A stretch of 64,000 bases of DNA from Hyphomonadaceae bacterium (GCA_019747815.1 JAIEQJ010000042.1:29905-93904), one strand, 5' to 3'. Counted from the stretch's first letter, positions 43,562 through 52,907 are shown. Notes: generated from the letters alone by a model not told the origin. Numbers and translations: made by a program.

Positions 43562-44495
43562 TCAGGCTGAACGCTTCGGTCGAGGTAGTTGTGGCGCTCG
43601 CTGAATAGTGCTTCGGCCCGGATAGTCGCGGCGACAGTATGCGACGAGTTCGTCCACAAATTGCTCGCCGTAGGCTGATAATGATCGCCGTGGATCCCAT
43701 GCGATGGTCACCCATCTTCCGATTGATGCTTTGCGCTGGACGAGCGGTAGAGCTCGCAGTCGAGCCGGAACGAGCACGGTCGATGGAACGACCGCCACAC
43801 CGTAGCCTATCTCCGCCAAGGCAATGAGCGTATGTGGAGCCGCGCTCTCCAGCAGGACGCGCGGTCGAAGGTGCGCAATGTTGAAGGCCGAGTCGAGCCA
43901 ATGGCGCGACCCAAACGTGCGGTGGAGCAGAAGCAATGGCTCCTGCGCCAACTCCTCGACCTCGAGCACGCGGCGACGGCTTAGACGATGCTTGCTGGAG
44001 AGCACGGCCAAGTTGTGGGAGGGAAAAAGGAGGCGGCTGCGAAAGCGATCATCGGGGACAATAAGCGCCAAATGAATGTCGCTATGCTCAAGGCGGCTGG
44101 GCAAGCGCAGCCCGCCATCCTCCACAAAATGTACCTCTACACCGGCATGCCGAACCTGATATTTCCCCAGAAACGCCGAGAGCATGTGCTCAATGACCAT
44201 CGGCGTCGCTCCGACACGCAGTATTCCAGTGTGCCCGCCTTTGAGCGCCCGCGCTCGCGCGCTCAGCACATCAGCTTCCATCAACAGTTGGCGGCTCTGC
44301 TGCAGCAAGTCTTCGCCGTGTGACGTCAACCGCAGTCGTCGCCCAATCCGGTCGAAGAGCTGTACGCCCAGCTCAACTTCGAGTGCGAGAACTTGGCGCG
44401 AGGCAGCTGGCTGGCTCACATTCAGCCGCGCGCTTGCGCGGGCAATGCTGCCGGAATCGACAATGCTCACGAATGTGTGGATAACGCAGGTTCAT
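43562..44495 (-). pseudogene. LysR family regulator, frameshifted at the N-terminus
   Basis: The body is a clear LysR-type regulator: IVDSGSIARASARLNVSQPA, then ASRQVLALEVELGVQLFDR and a C-terminal effector domain. The expected N-terminus is split: an ATG at 44495 gives MNLRY, and the following HTFVSIVDSGS is in another frame, so one base is extra or two are missing around 44480. Translation could still begin at the GTG at 44470, giving 302 residues that lack the first part of the DNA-binding helix. It diverges from the ABC binding-protein gene, the usual place for a cognate regulator. Confidence 0.75.
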
Positions 44496-44628
44496 TCGGC
44501 TCTCTCGATTCTTGCATGAGCGATTAGTACACAAATGCATTGGACACATCAATTGCATGGGACTTATCGTGCGCCATCAAGGGCGCGCACTCGACGCCCG
44601 TGCGTGCCGCGTGGATGGAGGTTTGTCC

Positions 44629-45813
44629 ATGAATAAGGCACGCCCATCAGTTGTCTCGCTTGCTGCGAGCTTGGCCATCGGGTTGTCGGGGCCGGTGGCC
44701 GCCGAGCAGCCACTCCGGATTGGCGCCTCGCTGTCGATCACCGGAAAACAGTATTCCGTCCAAGGTGGTTATTGTCGTGAGGGATACTTGCTGTGCCAAA
44801 AACATATGAACGCCCAAGGCGGAGCGCTCGGGCGTCAGATCGAGTTTGTCATCTACGACGATGGCTCAGATGAGAAGACGGCTGCCCGCAACTACGAGAA
44901 GCTGATCACAGACGACAAGGTGGATACGGTTCTCGGGCCGTACGGCTCCGCGATCACCGACGCGGTCGCCGATGTCGCCGAGAAGCACCGGATGCTCATG
45001 ATAGCGCCGACGGCGGGAACGAGTTCGATTTGGGAGAAGGGGCGCAGATATTTGATCATGATGCTTTCGCCGGTAGAAAGCCTCCCGGAAGGGCTGCTTG
45101 ATCTGGCGGCTCGCAACGGGCTCAGAAGAGTGGCCGTAGTCAAGCTCGACGGGCTTGTCGCGAACGCGGCGGCCAAGGGAGCGGGCGAACTGGCCAAGAA
45201 GAAGGGCTTGGAGGTGGTGTTCGCCGAGACATACCCGAGCGGCACCACCGATTTTTCCGATATTCTGAAGAGGGTGAAGGCAACGACACCGGATGTGCTG
45301 ATGGCGGCATCTGTGCGCCTCGAAGATCTCGTCGCGATCACTCGCCAGATGCGGGAAGTAGACCTGAATGTGAAGATGCTGAGCAGCGTCCCCTACGGGC
45401 TACTCCCCGACTACTACAAGCAGCTCGGAAAGGAGGCAGAGTTCGTCTACAGCGGCTCCTTCTGGGACACCGGCCTTCCCTATCCGGGAAACCGGGAGTT
45501 CGTGGCAGCATACGAGAGGGAGTTCAATCGTACTCCCAGCGTTCAGTCGGCCGCCTCCTACGCCGGCTGCCAGCTATTGGTCGAAACTCTGCGACGGACA
45601 GGAAGCCTAGAGTCCAACAAGCTCCGTGACGCGCTCCTGGCTCTCAGGACGAAGACTGTTCTGGGCGACTTCGCGGTCGATGACCGCGGGTTTCAGATAG
45701 CCCACAAGGCAATCACCATCCAGTGGCAGGATGGCAAGCAGGCGACCGTTTGGCCGGATGAAGTGGTCTCGGCAAAGCCGCGGTTCCCAACGCCGCCGTG
45801 GACCCAACGGTAG
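44629..45813 (+). CDS. ABC transporter substrate-binding protein (LivJ type)
   Basis: A 394-residue periplasmic binding protein of the branched-chain amino acid/amide class. The signal peptide ends at PVAAEQ near residue 25. The mature part has the family phrases PLRIGASLSITGKQYSVQG, DDGSDEKTAARNYEKLI, and LGPYGSAITDAVADVAEKH. The ligand cannot be told; members bind amino acids, amides, urea or aromatic acids. No permease or ATPase genes follow: an IS1182-type element starts 43 bases after the stop, so the transporter may have been lost or interrupted. ATGGAGG lies upstream of the start. Confidence 0.9.
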   Translation: MNKARPSVVSLAASLAIGLSGPVAAEQPLRIGASLSITGKQYSVQGGYCREGYLLCQKHMNAQGGALGRQIEFVIYDDGSDEKTAARNYEKLITDDKVDTVLGPYGSAITDAVADVAEKHRMLMIAPTAGTSSIWEKGRRYLIMMLSPVESLPEGLLDLAARNGLRRVAVVKLDGLVANAAAKGAGELAKKKGLEVVFAETYPSGTTDFSDILKRVKATTPDVLMAASVRLEDLVAITRQMREVDLNVKMLSSVPYGLLPDYYKQLGKEAEFVYSGSFWDTGLPYPGNREFVAAYEREFNRTPSVQSAASYAGCQLLVETLRRTGSLESNKLRDALLALRTKTVLGDFAVDDRGFQIAHKAITIQWQDGKQATVWPDEVVSAKPRFPTPPWTQR

Positions 45814-45855
45814 CTGTGACTCTTAACCGGAGGCTGGAACGTCCGAAAGTGGCAG

Positions 45856-45874
45856 ATTGTGTTGCAGAAGTCGG
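45856..45874 (+). repeat. IS1182-type terminal inverted repeat, left
   Basis: Nineteen bases, matching the right end in 18 positions, 106 bases beyond the transposase stop. Confidence 0.8.
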
Positions 45875-45979
45875 CGAACGGCTGGGCGCAGCTGGCGGCG
45901 AGGCCGTCAGGCGATCTGTGGTTGCCGAGCGCCCCGGGGGAGCGGCGGCTTGGACGCATTGCACCGATGCAGGCGACGC

Positions 45980-47371
45980 CTACGCAACGCATGCGGCAGC
46001 TGTCGGCGGCGGTCTGGCGACGAGCTTGGCGAGCCGCCGCAAGTTCTGGGCGATGGCTGCCAGTGTGAACTCGAACTGGGCTCCACGGGGTCCGCGCAAC
46101 CGAAGACGGCCGAGCCTGAGGATGCGCTTGAGATGGGCGAACAGCATCTCGACGCGCTTGCGGTCGCGGCAGGATTGCTCGAAGGCCTCGGTGTCCACAA
46201 GCGCGCGAGCAACGTCGCGGGCGTCCTCGTTGACATCGCGCAGGATGCGACGCGACGGCATGTTGGGGCAGCACTTGGGTTTGAGCGGGCAGGCTCGACA
46301 ATCGCCAACCAATGCATTGTAGCGGATCGTGTGGTCGGTGCTGGCGTGCCCCGTCGTGGTCAGCCTCTTTCCGGCTGGGCAGATGTAGACGTTGCTCTTC
46401 TTGTCCCAGATGAAGTCCTCGCGTGAGAGCGTGCCGTCCTTGCGCTTTGATTTGTCGATCACCGGGATGTGGGGCGCGATCCCCTTCTCGTTGACGATCC
46501 AGTCGAGCGTCGCCGCTGAGCCGTAGGCCGTATCCGCCGCCAGCCGCTCCGGCTTCAGTCCGAAGCGCTCCTCGGTCCGCTCGAGCATGGTCCGGGCGGC
46601 GCCCACCTCGGCCTGGCGGATGGCACGGGTGGCTTCGACATCCATGATGACGCCGAACTTGACGTCGATCAGGTAGTTGTCGGCGTAGGCGAAGAACGCC
46701 GGCCCGCGCATCGCGCCCGTCCATTGCGCAGCCGGATCGGACGGTGAGACGAACTTGGGCGTGACATCGCTTGCCGCGCCGAAGGCCGCATCGTTGAGCG
46801 TTGCCAGATACTCCTTCACCGCTCGGCTCGCTGTCTCCGGATCACGCTTCTTGTCCCAGTCCTTGCCCGGGATCGAGCGTTGCTTGTTGGCGTCCGCCAC
46901 GATCAGGCTGGCATCCACCGCAAAGCCTTCGCCACCGACCAAGCCCGCCGCGATGCACGCCTCCACCACCCGCTCGAACATACGACGGAAAATGTCGCTG
47001 TCGCGAAAGCGCTCGTTGCGGGCGCGCGAGAACGCCGAGTGGTCCGGAACCTTGTCCTCGATGCTCAGGCCGCAAAACCACCGGTAGGCCAGGTTGACCT
47101 GCACCTCGCGGCACAGCAGCCGCTCCGAGCGGATGGCGAACACGTAACCGACAATGAGCATCCGGATCATGAGCACCGGATCAATCGACGGCCGGCCGAG
47201 ATGCGAGTAGTGCGGCGCAAGCTCACCGTGCACCCAGGACAGGTCCAGCACGGCAGCGATCTCGCGCACGCGGTGATCGGGTGGAACGACCTCATCCAGG
47301 CAGAACGAATAGAACAGCTGCCCCTGATCCCGCTTGAGCTGCCCCATCATCGCCAGCCCCCGCTGCCGCAT
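45980..47371 (-). CDS. IS1182 family transposase
   Basis: A 463-residue DDE transposase. The N-terminal DUF772-type domain has LGRPSIDPVLMIRMLIVGYV. The acidic residues are visible: Asp in FAVDASLIVADAN, Asp in LAADTAYGSAATLDW and Glu in RDRKRVEMLFAHLKR. A cysteine cluster (CRACPLKPKCC) is present, as usual for the family. The frame is intact, so the element may be active. Start could also be one of two Met codons at 47350 and 47347. Confidence 0.95.
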   Translation of the reverse strand: MRQRGLAMMGQLKRDQGQLFYSFCLDEVVPPDHRVREIAAVLDLSWVHGELAPHYSHLGRPSIDPVLMIRMLIVGYVFAIRSERLLCREVQVNLAYRWFCGLSIEDKVPDHSAFSRARNERFRDSDIFRRMFERVVEACIAAGLVGGEGFAVDASLIVADANKQRSIPGKDWDKKRDPETASRAVKEYLATLNDAAFGAASDVTPKFVSPSDPAAQWTGAMRGPAFFAYADNYLIDVKFGVIMDVEATRAIRQAEVGAARTMLERTEERFGLKPERLAADTAYGSAATLDWIVNEKGIAPHIPVIDKSKRKDGTLSREDFIWDKKSNVYICPAGKRLTTTGHASTDHTIRYNALVGDCRACPLKPKCCPNMPSRRILRDVNEDARDVARALVDTEAFEQSCRDRKRVEMLFAHLKRILRLGRLRLRGPRGAQFEFTLAAIAQNLRRLAKLVARPPPTAAACVA

Positions 47372-47412
47372 CGCTTCTTGCGCCGTGAATCACGGTTCGC
47401 GGATCACGGCAA

Positions 47413-47431
47413 CCGACTTCTGCAACAAAAT
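47413..47431 (-). repeat. IS1182-type terminal inverted repeat, right
   Basis: Reverse complement of the left end with one mismatch, 42 bases upstream of the transposase start. Confidence 0.8.
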
Positions 47432-47589
47432 CGGCACGAATTCACCGTTGGTTGCGGTGCAGGGAGTCTGTCAGCTGTGAGGGGCAGTTCTACCATGCGG
47501 CCAATTGAGCACATGCCCTAGGGACCTGACGGCAGCCGATAGAACCTCGGCATAGGGCCGCCTCGTCACAGCGTCTTTTGCGATGCCGC

Positions 47590-48579
47590 TCAGCCCTTGT
47601 CCGAACCGGGCTTGTCTGTGGACGAGGCGAGCACGTCATCGAGCAAGCGACCAAGATAGGTCTCGATCACCTCCAGCTCGGCAGCGCAGATCGGAATCTG
47701 CGGTCCGAGATCGTCATGGACGATGATGTCGTCGGGTGACGCATTCGCGCTGCCGCCCCATCGTCGCTCTATCGTTGACCCGGTAGCCTCGCGCCGACGC
47801 GCTACGACCTGCGGCGGGCCACGGCAGGCAGGTCGCGCCGTGCGATCAGCGCCATCGGGGCCAACAGAAGCGTCCGGCTGGGGCTGGGCCCGATGATCCT
47901 GGTTGGCGCTCAGAACAATGACTTCAACCGCCCTTTCTGCCGGCGGACTGATGCACCCTGTCCAGCGCGGCCACGCCGCGCCGTTGGCAACAAGGCGCAA
48001 CCGCCCAGCCATGACTTTCTCACGACGTTTGCTTTTCCGCGAGGCCTGCGCTGTCGCCAGTGGCGTGCCGACCGCCCTTGGCGAAGCGCACTTGGACGCA
48101 TCGGCGTCCGATGCTGCTCCGGCGTCGCCCGCTTGGTCCGGCTCGAGCTGCGCGGAAGCGCGCTCGGCGGATCGGGCAGGGACCTGCACTCTGCGCGTCA
48201 TCTGCGCCGCGACACGATAGGCCCGAAACACCTGCCGCAGCGCCTCATCACTTGTGGGTGCCGGATAGCGCGGACTGATGTCGCTCGCCGCTGCCAACTC
48301 CACCGCAACGCTCACGTGCGCCGGCGTCAGCCCGAGTTGCGCCCAATCGTGACGGCTTTGCACATCGGTCTGCCAGTCGGAGACTATGAGCGCACCGAAC
48401 GCCGCTGCGAGCATCGCCACGGCGGACGTTGCCACAGCGGTAACAGCCTCCGCGATCGTCCATCCGTCAGGAGCGCTGAAAAGCGGTGTGATGCCGTCGA
48501 GCCAAAGTGCACCCACGAGCCCAGCGGCAAGGCCGGCTGCAACACATGAGGCACGCGAGAGCGTCATGGCGGCGCTCAT
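47590..48579 (-). CDS. Hypothetical protein with two N-terminal membrane segments
   Basis: A 329-residue protein with two hydrophobic stretches (about residues 10-30 and 44-68: EAVTAVATSAVAMLAAAFGA). A long polar, low-complexity part follows, and a short ordered-looking C-terminus (AAELEVIETYLGRLLDDVLA). No family is recognised. It lies downstream of a 64-residue reading frame on the same strand, diverging from the relaxase gene, so it may belong to a mobile element's transfer or maintenance functions; this is inference from position. Confidence 0.55.
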   Translation of the reverse strand: MSAAMTLSRASCVAAGLAAGLVGALWLDGITPLFSAPDGWTIAEAVTAVATSAVAMLAAAFGALIVSDWQTDVQSRHDWAQLGLTPAHVSVAVELAAASDISPRYPAPTSDEALRQVFRAYRVAAQMTRRVQVPARSAERASAQLEPDQAGDAGAASDADASKCASPRAVGTPLATAQASRKSKRREKVMAGRLRLVANGAAWPRWTGCISPPAERAVEVIVLSANQDHRAQPQPDASVGPDGADRTARPACRGPPQVVARRREATGSTIERRWGGSANASPDDIIVHDDLGPQIPICAAELEVIETYLGRLLDDVLASSTDKPGSDKG

Positions 48580-48595
48580 GCCGTATCAGGTGTTA

Positions 48596-48790
48596 TCACG
48601 CGTGGCACTGGGCTTCGCTCCGGCTCACCAAAGGGACGGGCCGTCTCTTCTCCGCCGCCACCGCTCGCCCCTGCGGGGTGGGACAAGCGAGCGATGGCGG
48701 CTCCGAAGGGACGGAGGCCAGGCGTGATGTCTGCGACATCCACCGCATGGCCTGGAGCGGGGTCGGTCGTTCACTGTGCGCAATGAGCAT
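48596..48790 (-). CDS. Small hypothetical protein beside the relaxase
   Basis: A 64-residue frame starting MLIAHSERPTPLQAMRW. The ribosome site is excellent (AGGAGG 6 bases upstream of the ATG), and the next gene starts 16 bases after its stop. The composition is Pro/Arg/Ser-rich without a motif. I call it on the ribosome site and spacing only. Confidence 0.45.
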   Translation of the reverse strand: MLIAHSERPTPLQAMRWMSQTSRLASVPSEPPSLACPTPQGRAVAAEKRRPVPLVSRSEAQCHA

Positions 48791-49207
48791 CGTTTCCTCC
48801 TGGGATAGCGCACGCGGCGTCTCGCGCTGACGCGCGACACGCCGCCCCAATCCGGTTCGGTACTTTGAAATGGAGATTGAAACTTGTGATCGAATAGTGG
48901 CCGTGAAATGAATACGAGAGGCGTACCTGAAATTATTTGGATGGGTCAGAAGTGAATATCCGGGAAGTTGCGGGAAGTTTAGTGAAGGGAATTGTGAGAG
49001 CAAGATAAAGCGAAACTCGCGTTTCGGCCTAAACTGACGTAAGCTGTTGTCTGCACATGGCTTTCCACAACGTCAGAGATGCCGACGAGCTCGCCGTTGA
49101 CGCCAGGGTGACGTCACCAATTGAAAATGCAATGATTACTCAAAGCGTTATAATTGAGAAACGTTGCGCATCCTTGCATTTCCGTAACGGCGCGCCAATT
49201 CGATGGC
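48791..49207. other. AT-richer divergent region, possible oriT and relaxase promoter
   Basis: About 415 bases between divergent genes, noticeably AT-rich. It holds an inverted repeat CGAAAC-TCGC-GTTTCG at about 49012-49027, a perfect 12-base palindrome GGTGACGTCACC at 49107-49118, and a consensus -10 TATAAT at 49149-49154. Relaxase genes usually lie next to their transfer origin, so oriT is plausible here. No nic-site consensus was identified. Confidence 0.45.
49107..49118. promoter_or_regulatory. Perfect palindrome upstream of the relaxase gene
   Basis: GGTGACGTCACC, 31 bases upstream of the TATAAT at 49149. It is a likely dimer-binding operator for a regulator, or part of the transfer origin. 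Confidence 0.5.
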
Positions 49208-51274
49208 ATGTCGAAAGACGAGTCGGATGATTTCAAACCTCACCTCGGAAATCCGCGTGGCCGCCCCCGAAAAGGACCGCGCACGACAACGGCGCTGATC
49301 CTCCGCCCGGTGGCCGAGCAGGGCGGCGACCTGCGCCGCCTGCTGCGGCCACCAGGAGGCCGCAAGCCGAGTGGCCGCTTCAATGCCCGCGGCCGAGGAC
49401 GCGAGGCGGCTGCGGCCCTCGAAGGCCACGGGGGCTGGGAGTTCTACGCTGACACGTCGGATGGCTCCGGCATGCGGTTCAGGGCCCGCCGCGTCATCGT
49501 CAAGGCGCGGGTGATCAAGCTCAAGGGTGTGGAGAGCCAAGCCATTGCGGCGCATTTGCGCTATCTCCAGCGCGAGGGGGTCACGCTGGACGGGCGCCGA
49601 GGCCATGCCTACTCGGCCTCCGAGGACGAGGCCGACCCCAAGGCCTTCACCGAGCGCGGCCGGGAGGACCGCCACCAGTTCCGGTTCATCGTGGCTGCCG
49701 AGGATGGCGTCGCGCTCGGCGACCTCAAGCCCTTCACGCGCCGGCTGATGGGGCAGATGGAACAAGACCTCGACACCACCCTCGATTGGGTTGCGGTCGA
49801 TCATTACAACACCGGCCACCCGCACACCCATGTGGTGGTCCGCGGCGTCACGGATGAGGGCAAGATCCTCTACATCGCCGGCAACTACATCGCCCACGGC
49901 ATCCGCGCCCGGGCGAGCGACCTCGTTACCCGCGAGCTCGGGCGGCAGAGCGAATTGGACGTGCAGCAGAAGCTCGGCCAAGAGGTCGACCACGACCGGT
50001 TCACCCGCCTCGACCGCACGCTCCTGGACGAGGCCCAGGATGGCCGGGTCGATCTGCGCATCAGCCCTGGGCAAAGCTATCTGGTCCGGGTCAACCGGCA
50101 TCTGCTGATCTCGCGCCTCGAGAAGCTCGAGGCCATGCAGTTGGCAACACCCATAGAGCCTGGGGTGTGGGACCTGTCGCCCAAGCTGAAGCCGATGCTT
50201 ACGCAGCTCGGCGAGCGCATCGACACGCTCAACCTCATGCGCGACGCCCTGGGCGAGGAGGCCGCCCACCGCTCCGTCGCCAACTATGCGATCCACCGCG
50301 ATGTCCCGCGGACCTCTGTCACCGGCCATCTTGTGGGCAAGGGCCTCGCCGGCGACGGCTTGGGCGACAAGGTCTACCTGGTTGTCGATGGCATTGACGC
50401 CCGGGTCCACTACGTCGAATTGACCGCCGCGCTGGTGCCCGACGAGGCGAGGATCGGTGCCATCTTGACCGTCGGCCGCGAGCCCTCGGCGCGATCCGTG
50501 GACAAGACCATCGCCGCCTACGCCGCCCGCAACGACGGGTTCTACGAGCCCCGCGAGCATTACGAGATCGCCAGGATGACCGCGCGCATTCCCGGTGGCG
50601 ATGTCGAGGACCACATAGAGGCTCACGTCCGGCGGCTAGAAGCGTTGCGGCGCGCGGGCATTGTCGGCCGCCTCGATGCTGACCATTGGGACATCCCACG
50701 CGACTTCCTGGAGCGTGCCGCAGCCTACGACGAGCGCGAGGCCCGCAAGCTTGTCGTCGAGGTGCACTCGGTCGTCGCACTCGACCGCCAGATCACGGCC
50801 GAGGCCGCCACCTGGCTCGACCGGCAGCTGGTCGGCCGGCATCGCGCCGAGACCGCCCCCATGGGCTTCGGCCATCAGGTCCAACAGGCGCTGGAGCGAC
50901 GCCAGCACCAGCTTATCGCCCATGGCCTGGCCAAGCGGCGCGACGATGGCGGCGTCCAGTACCAGCCCGACCTGCTGGCCACCCTGCAGCGGCGCGAGGT
51001 CGATCGCGTCGGACAGCACCTCGCCGCCAAGCGTACCGACGGCAGGACCTATGTCCCGGCGCGCGACGGTTCAGTCGTCCGAGGCACCTACCGCCGCGCC
51101 ATAACGCTGACCAGTGGCAAGTTCGCGGTGATCCAGCACGACCAGCAGTTCACCCTCGTGCCGTGGCGGGCCATCCTGCAAAGCCACCGCGGCCGCGAGG
51201 TCGTCGGCATCGTTCGTGGGATGGGCGTTTCATGGCAGCTCGGCATGCAGCGAGATCGTGGGCTCAGCCGGTGA
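49208..51274 (+). CDS. VirD2-type relaxase with DUF3363
   Basis: A 688-residue conjugative relaxase. The start at 49208 gives MSKDESDDFKPHLGNPRGRP. The N-terminal part carries the relaxase fold with the metal-binding HxHxH motif in GHPHTHVVVRGV near residue 220; a Tyr that would carry the DNA lies N-terminal to it in candidate HLRYLQREGV. The rest is a DUF3363 domain (for example RIPGGDVEDHIEAHVRRLEAL, and AERAAAYDER-like FLERAAAYDEREARKLVVEV). It would nick oriT and lead the strand into a recipient. No TraG, TrbB-I or other transfer genes are near, so this is probably a mobilisable or reduced element. Confidence 0.92.
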   Translation: MSKDESDDFKPHLGNPRGRPRKGPRTTTALILRPVAEQGGDLRRLLRPPGGRKPSGRFNARGRGREAAAALEGHGGWEFYADTSDGSGMRFRARRVIVKARVIKLKGVESQAIAAHLRYLQREGVTLDGRRGHAYSASEDEADPKAFTERGREDRHQFRFIVAAEDGVALGDLKPFTRRLMGQMEQDLDTTLDWVAVDHYNTGHPHTHVVVRGVTDEGKILYIAGNYIAHGIRARASDLVTRELGRQSELDVQQKLGQEVDHDRFTRLDRTLLDEAQDGRVDLRISPGQSYLVRVNRHLLISRLEKLEAMQLATPIEPGVWDLSPKLKPMLTQLGERIDTLNLMRDALGEEAAHRSVANYAIHRDVPRTSVTGHLVGKGLAGDGLGDKVYLVVDGIDARVHYVELTAALVPDEARIGAILTVGREPSARSVDKTIAAYAARNDGFYEPREHYEIARMTARIPGGDVEDHIEAHVRRLEALRRAGIVGRLDADHWDIPRDFLERAAAYDEREARKLVVEVHSVVALDRQITAEAATWLDRQLVGRHRAETAPMGFGHQVQQALERRQHQLIAHGLAKRRDDGGVQYQPDLLATLQRREVDRVGQHLAAKRTDGRTYVPARDGSVVRGTYRRAITLTSGKFAVIQHDQQFTLVPWRAILQSHRGREVVGIVRGMGVSWQLGMQRDRGLSR

Positions 51275-51339
51275 TGGCCACGGTCGCGCACGCCGAGCGA
51301 CAGCCCGCAGGAACCTCGGTTGGTCCAAATCAAACCAAA

Positions 51340-51362
51340 AAGTAGGCGCAATTTGCCTACTT
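51340..51362. terminator. Terminator-like hairpin after the relaxase gene
   Basis: AAGTAGGC (51340-51347) pairs perfectly with GCCTACTT (51355-51362), with a 7-base loop. It has an A run on the left, so it looks better as a terminator for leftward transcription but may work in both directions. Confidence 0.55.
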
Positions 51363-51419
51363 CCATCGCTCGCAGCACGGGCTCGGGTTCCTCGCTGCCC
51401 GATCTAAAGGAGGAAACCA

Positions 51420-51776
51420 ATGAAAACAACCCATTGGGCTCTTGGAGCAGTCGCCGCCTTGGCGCTCAACGGTTCAATCGGCAGCGCCCAGGCTGCGCCG
51501 AGTGGTGTGAGTGCCGTTCTCAGAGCGGTCGCTGGTGAGTTCTCGAATGTTGAAACGGTGCATCGGCGTAGGGCGTGGCGCCACGGGCATCGGCATAGCC
51601 GCCGCTATGTGCGTCCATACCGCTACGACGGAGCGCCTTACTATCGTTACTATGACTACGGTCCGAGCTATTACGGCCTGCCCTATTACGCCTACGGTTA
51701 TCCTTACGGTTATGGCCCGGGAATCGATCTGTTTTTCGGCCATCATCATCACCATCATGGGCATGGGCACCACTGA
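51420..51776 (+). CDS. Exported Tyr/Gly/His-rich protein
   Basis: A 118-residue protein with a signal peptide (ALGAVAALALNGSIGSAQA). The mature part has a basic His/Arg stretch (RRRAWRHGHRHSRRYVRPYR), a Tyr/Pro/Gly-rich stretch (YYRYYDYGPSYYGLPYYAYG) and a His tail (GHHHHHHGHGHH). AGGAGG precedes the start. Similar Tyr-rich secreted proteins are frequent in Hyphomicrobiales, without known function. The His tail could bind Ni, Cu, Co or Zn, which would fit the nearby metal-efflux operon; this is inference. Confidence 0.75.
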   Translation: MKTTHWALGAVAALALNGSIGSAQAAPSGVSAVLRAVAGEFSNVETVHRRRAWRHGHRHSRRYVRPYRYDGAPYYRYYDYGPSYYGLPYYAYGYPYGYGPGIDLFFGHHHHHHGHGHH

Positions 51777-52058
51777 TCAGCACGAGGACAAGTGGAGGAT
51801 CTCCCAGTTTGATGATGCCCGCGGACGTCCAGGCAATATTGACGGGTGGCCCCCGCACGAGACTCGCCTGTAGAATATGCGGCTGATCATGAGGCAGCGA
51901 CTGAAGGGGACGCTAAGTGAGGCGCGGTGAAGATATGAAATCTCGCCAGGGCGAAGAGGCGCTCAAGGCCGGAAGGCATCGCGCTTCCGGAAACCGGTTG
52001 CGGAGGCGAGAGGAACCGGCCTGAGCGTCCCCCGCCGCTGTCCTCGGAGGATGGTGCC

Positions 52059-52352
52059 ATGAGGACGATGAATGGGTGTCTGTTCTTCGCAGTTGCGTTG
52101 CCGGCAATGGTCCATACGGTCGACGGAGGCGACGCCGTCTTATCCCGGGCCGAAGCTGCTGACAACGTGTCGCAAGAGATCATCGCAATGCAGGTCCGCA
52201 GACGGGGTTTCCCCTGCAGCCGACCAATGAGTGCCGATCGAGAGGTGGAGCACGGCAAGGCGAAAAGAGGGTGGATTCTAAAATGTGAGGAAGGCACGTA
52301 CCACGTTCACCTCGTTCCGCGCAGGGCCGCCCATGTGGAGCGCGTGAAGTAG
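52059..52352 (+). CDS. Small exported protein of unknown function
   Basis: A 97-residue protein. The first 20 residues look like a signal peptide (GCLFFAVALPAMVHTVDG). The rest reads QVRRRGFPCSRPMSADREVE, WILKCEEGTYHVHLVPRRAA, HVERVK, with one pair of cysteines. This pattern (hydrophobic leader, one disulfide, W-x-L-x-C-x-x-x-x-Y) recurs in small periplasmic proteins of Rhizobiales. GGAGG lies 9 bases before the ATG. The function is unknown. Confidence 0.65.
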   Translation: MRTMNGCLFFAVALPAMVHTVDGGDAVLSRAEAADNVSQEIIAMQVRRRGFPCSRPMSADREVEHGKAKRGWILKCEEGTYHVHLVPRRAAHVERVK

Positions 52353-52646
52353 GGCCACAGTTCGTGGCGACTGGGATAGCGGCTCGGACCATGTCTCCGG
52401 CGGCACTGCAGCCGTGGCGCGTTGCCGGGCCACTCGCCACTATGCGGCGAGGCACGAAATCCGATTGAATGAGGTGGGGAAGCTCCTCGCAAGCTGTCCA
52501 TGCGGTCGTGGTTGTCTTTGGTGTGTTCAACGCAACCGCGAATAGGCTCCCCCATTGCCTGCCGACGCTCTTGCCGCATTCTTGCGCGGGCCATCCCCGT
52601 CGCCCGTGCTCATGGCCACCTTTCGCTTTCCATTGGTCGTGGGCAT
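52353..52646. other. gap without supported genes
   Basis: About 290 bases. A plus-strand frame from 52500 has no motif and an improbable composition. I see nothing else. Confidence 0.4.
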
Positions 52647-52907
52647 TCATTGGCGCGGGGCATAGACATCGTCATCGCCACACCGGCGCTTATCACTGAT
52701 CCAAACGATAATGGGGCGATTGACGATCAGCCAGCCATCCTGATGGTGCTTGTGTTGCGCCCCGAGCTGCGCGCGATGCTTGAGGCCACGCACGGAGGAG
52801 GCGACCAGGACTGACAGCGCAAGCCAGCGCGGGCTTTCGGCATATTCGGAGAGTAGCCATCCGATCGATAGAGTGAGGCCGCTCAAACCGACAAAGAGCA
52901 GTTTCAT
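52647..52907 (-). CDS. Possible small membrane protein
   Basis: A frame of 86 residues starting MKLLFVGLSGLTLSIGWLLS, with two short hydrophobic segments (about 2-20 and 29-44: RWLALSVLVASSVRG), then a polar tail. The layout resembles small DUF2892-like two-helix proteins, but the similarity is weak. There is no strong ribosome site. It may be spurious. Confidence 0.35.
   Translation of the reverse strand: MKLLFVGLSGLTLSIGWLLSEYAESPRWLALSVLVASSVRGLKHRAQLGAQHKHHQDGWLIVNRPIIVWISDKRRCGDDDVYAPRQ

Larger units (their letters stand above)
45856..47431. mobile_element. IS1182-family insertion sequence
   Basis: A single transposase gene is flanked by terminal inverted repeats: ATTGTGTTGCAGAAGTCGG at 45856-45874 and its reverse complement with one mismatch at 47413-47431. 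The 1.58-kb length is normal for the family. I could not identify a clear target-site duplication, so the exact ends may differ by a few bases. Confidence 0.85.

Noticed and set aside
51880..52058. Possible cobalamin-type riboswitch before the small exported protein
   Set aside because: No B12-box-like element and no convincing fold.
52500..52814. 104-residue plus-strand frame
   Set aside because: Improbable composition, no ribosome site, overlaps a slightly better minus-strand frame.
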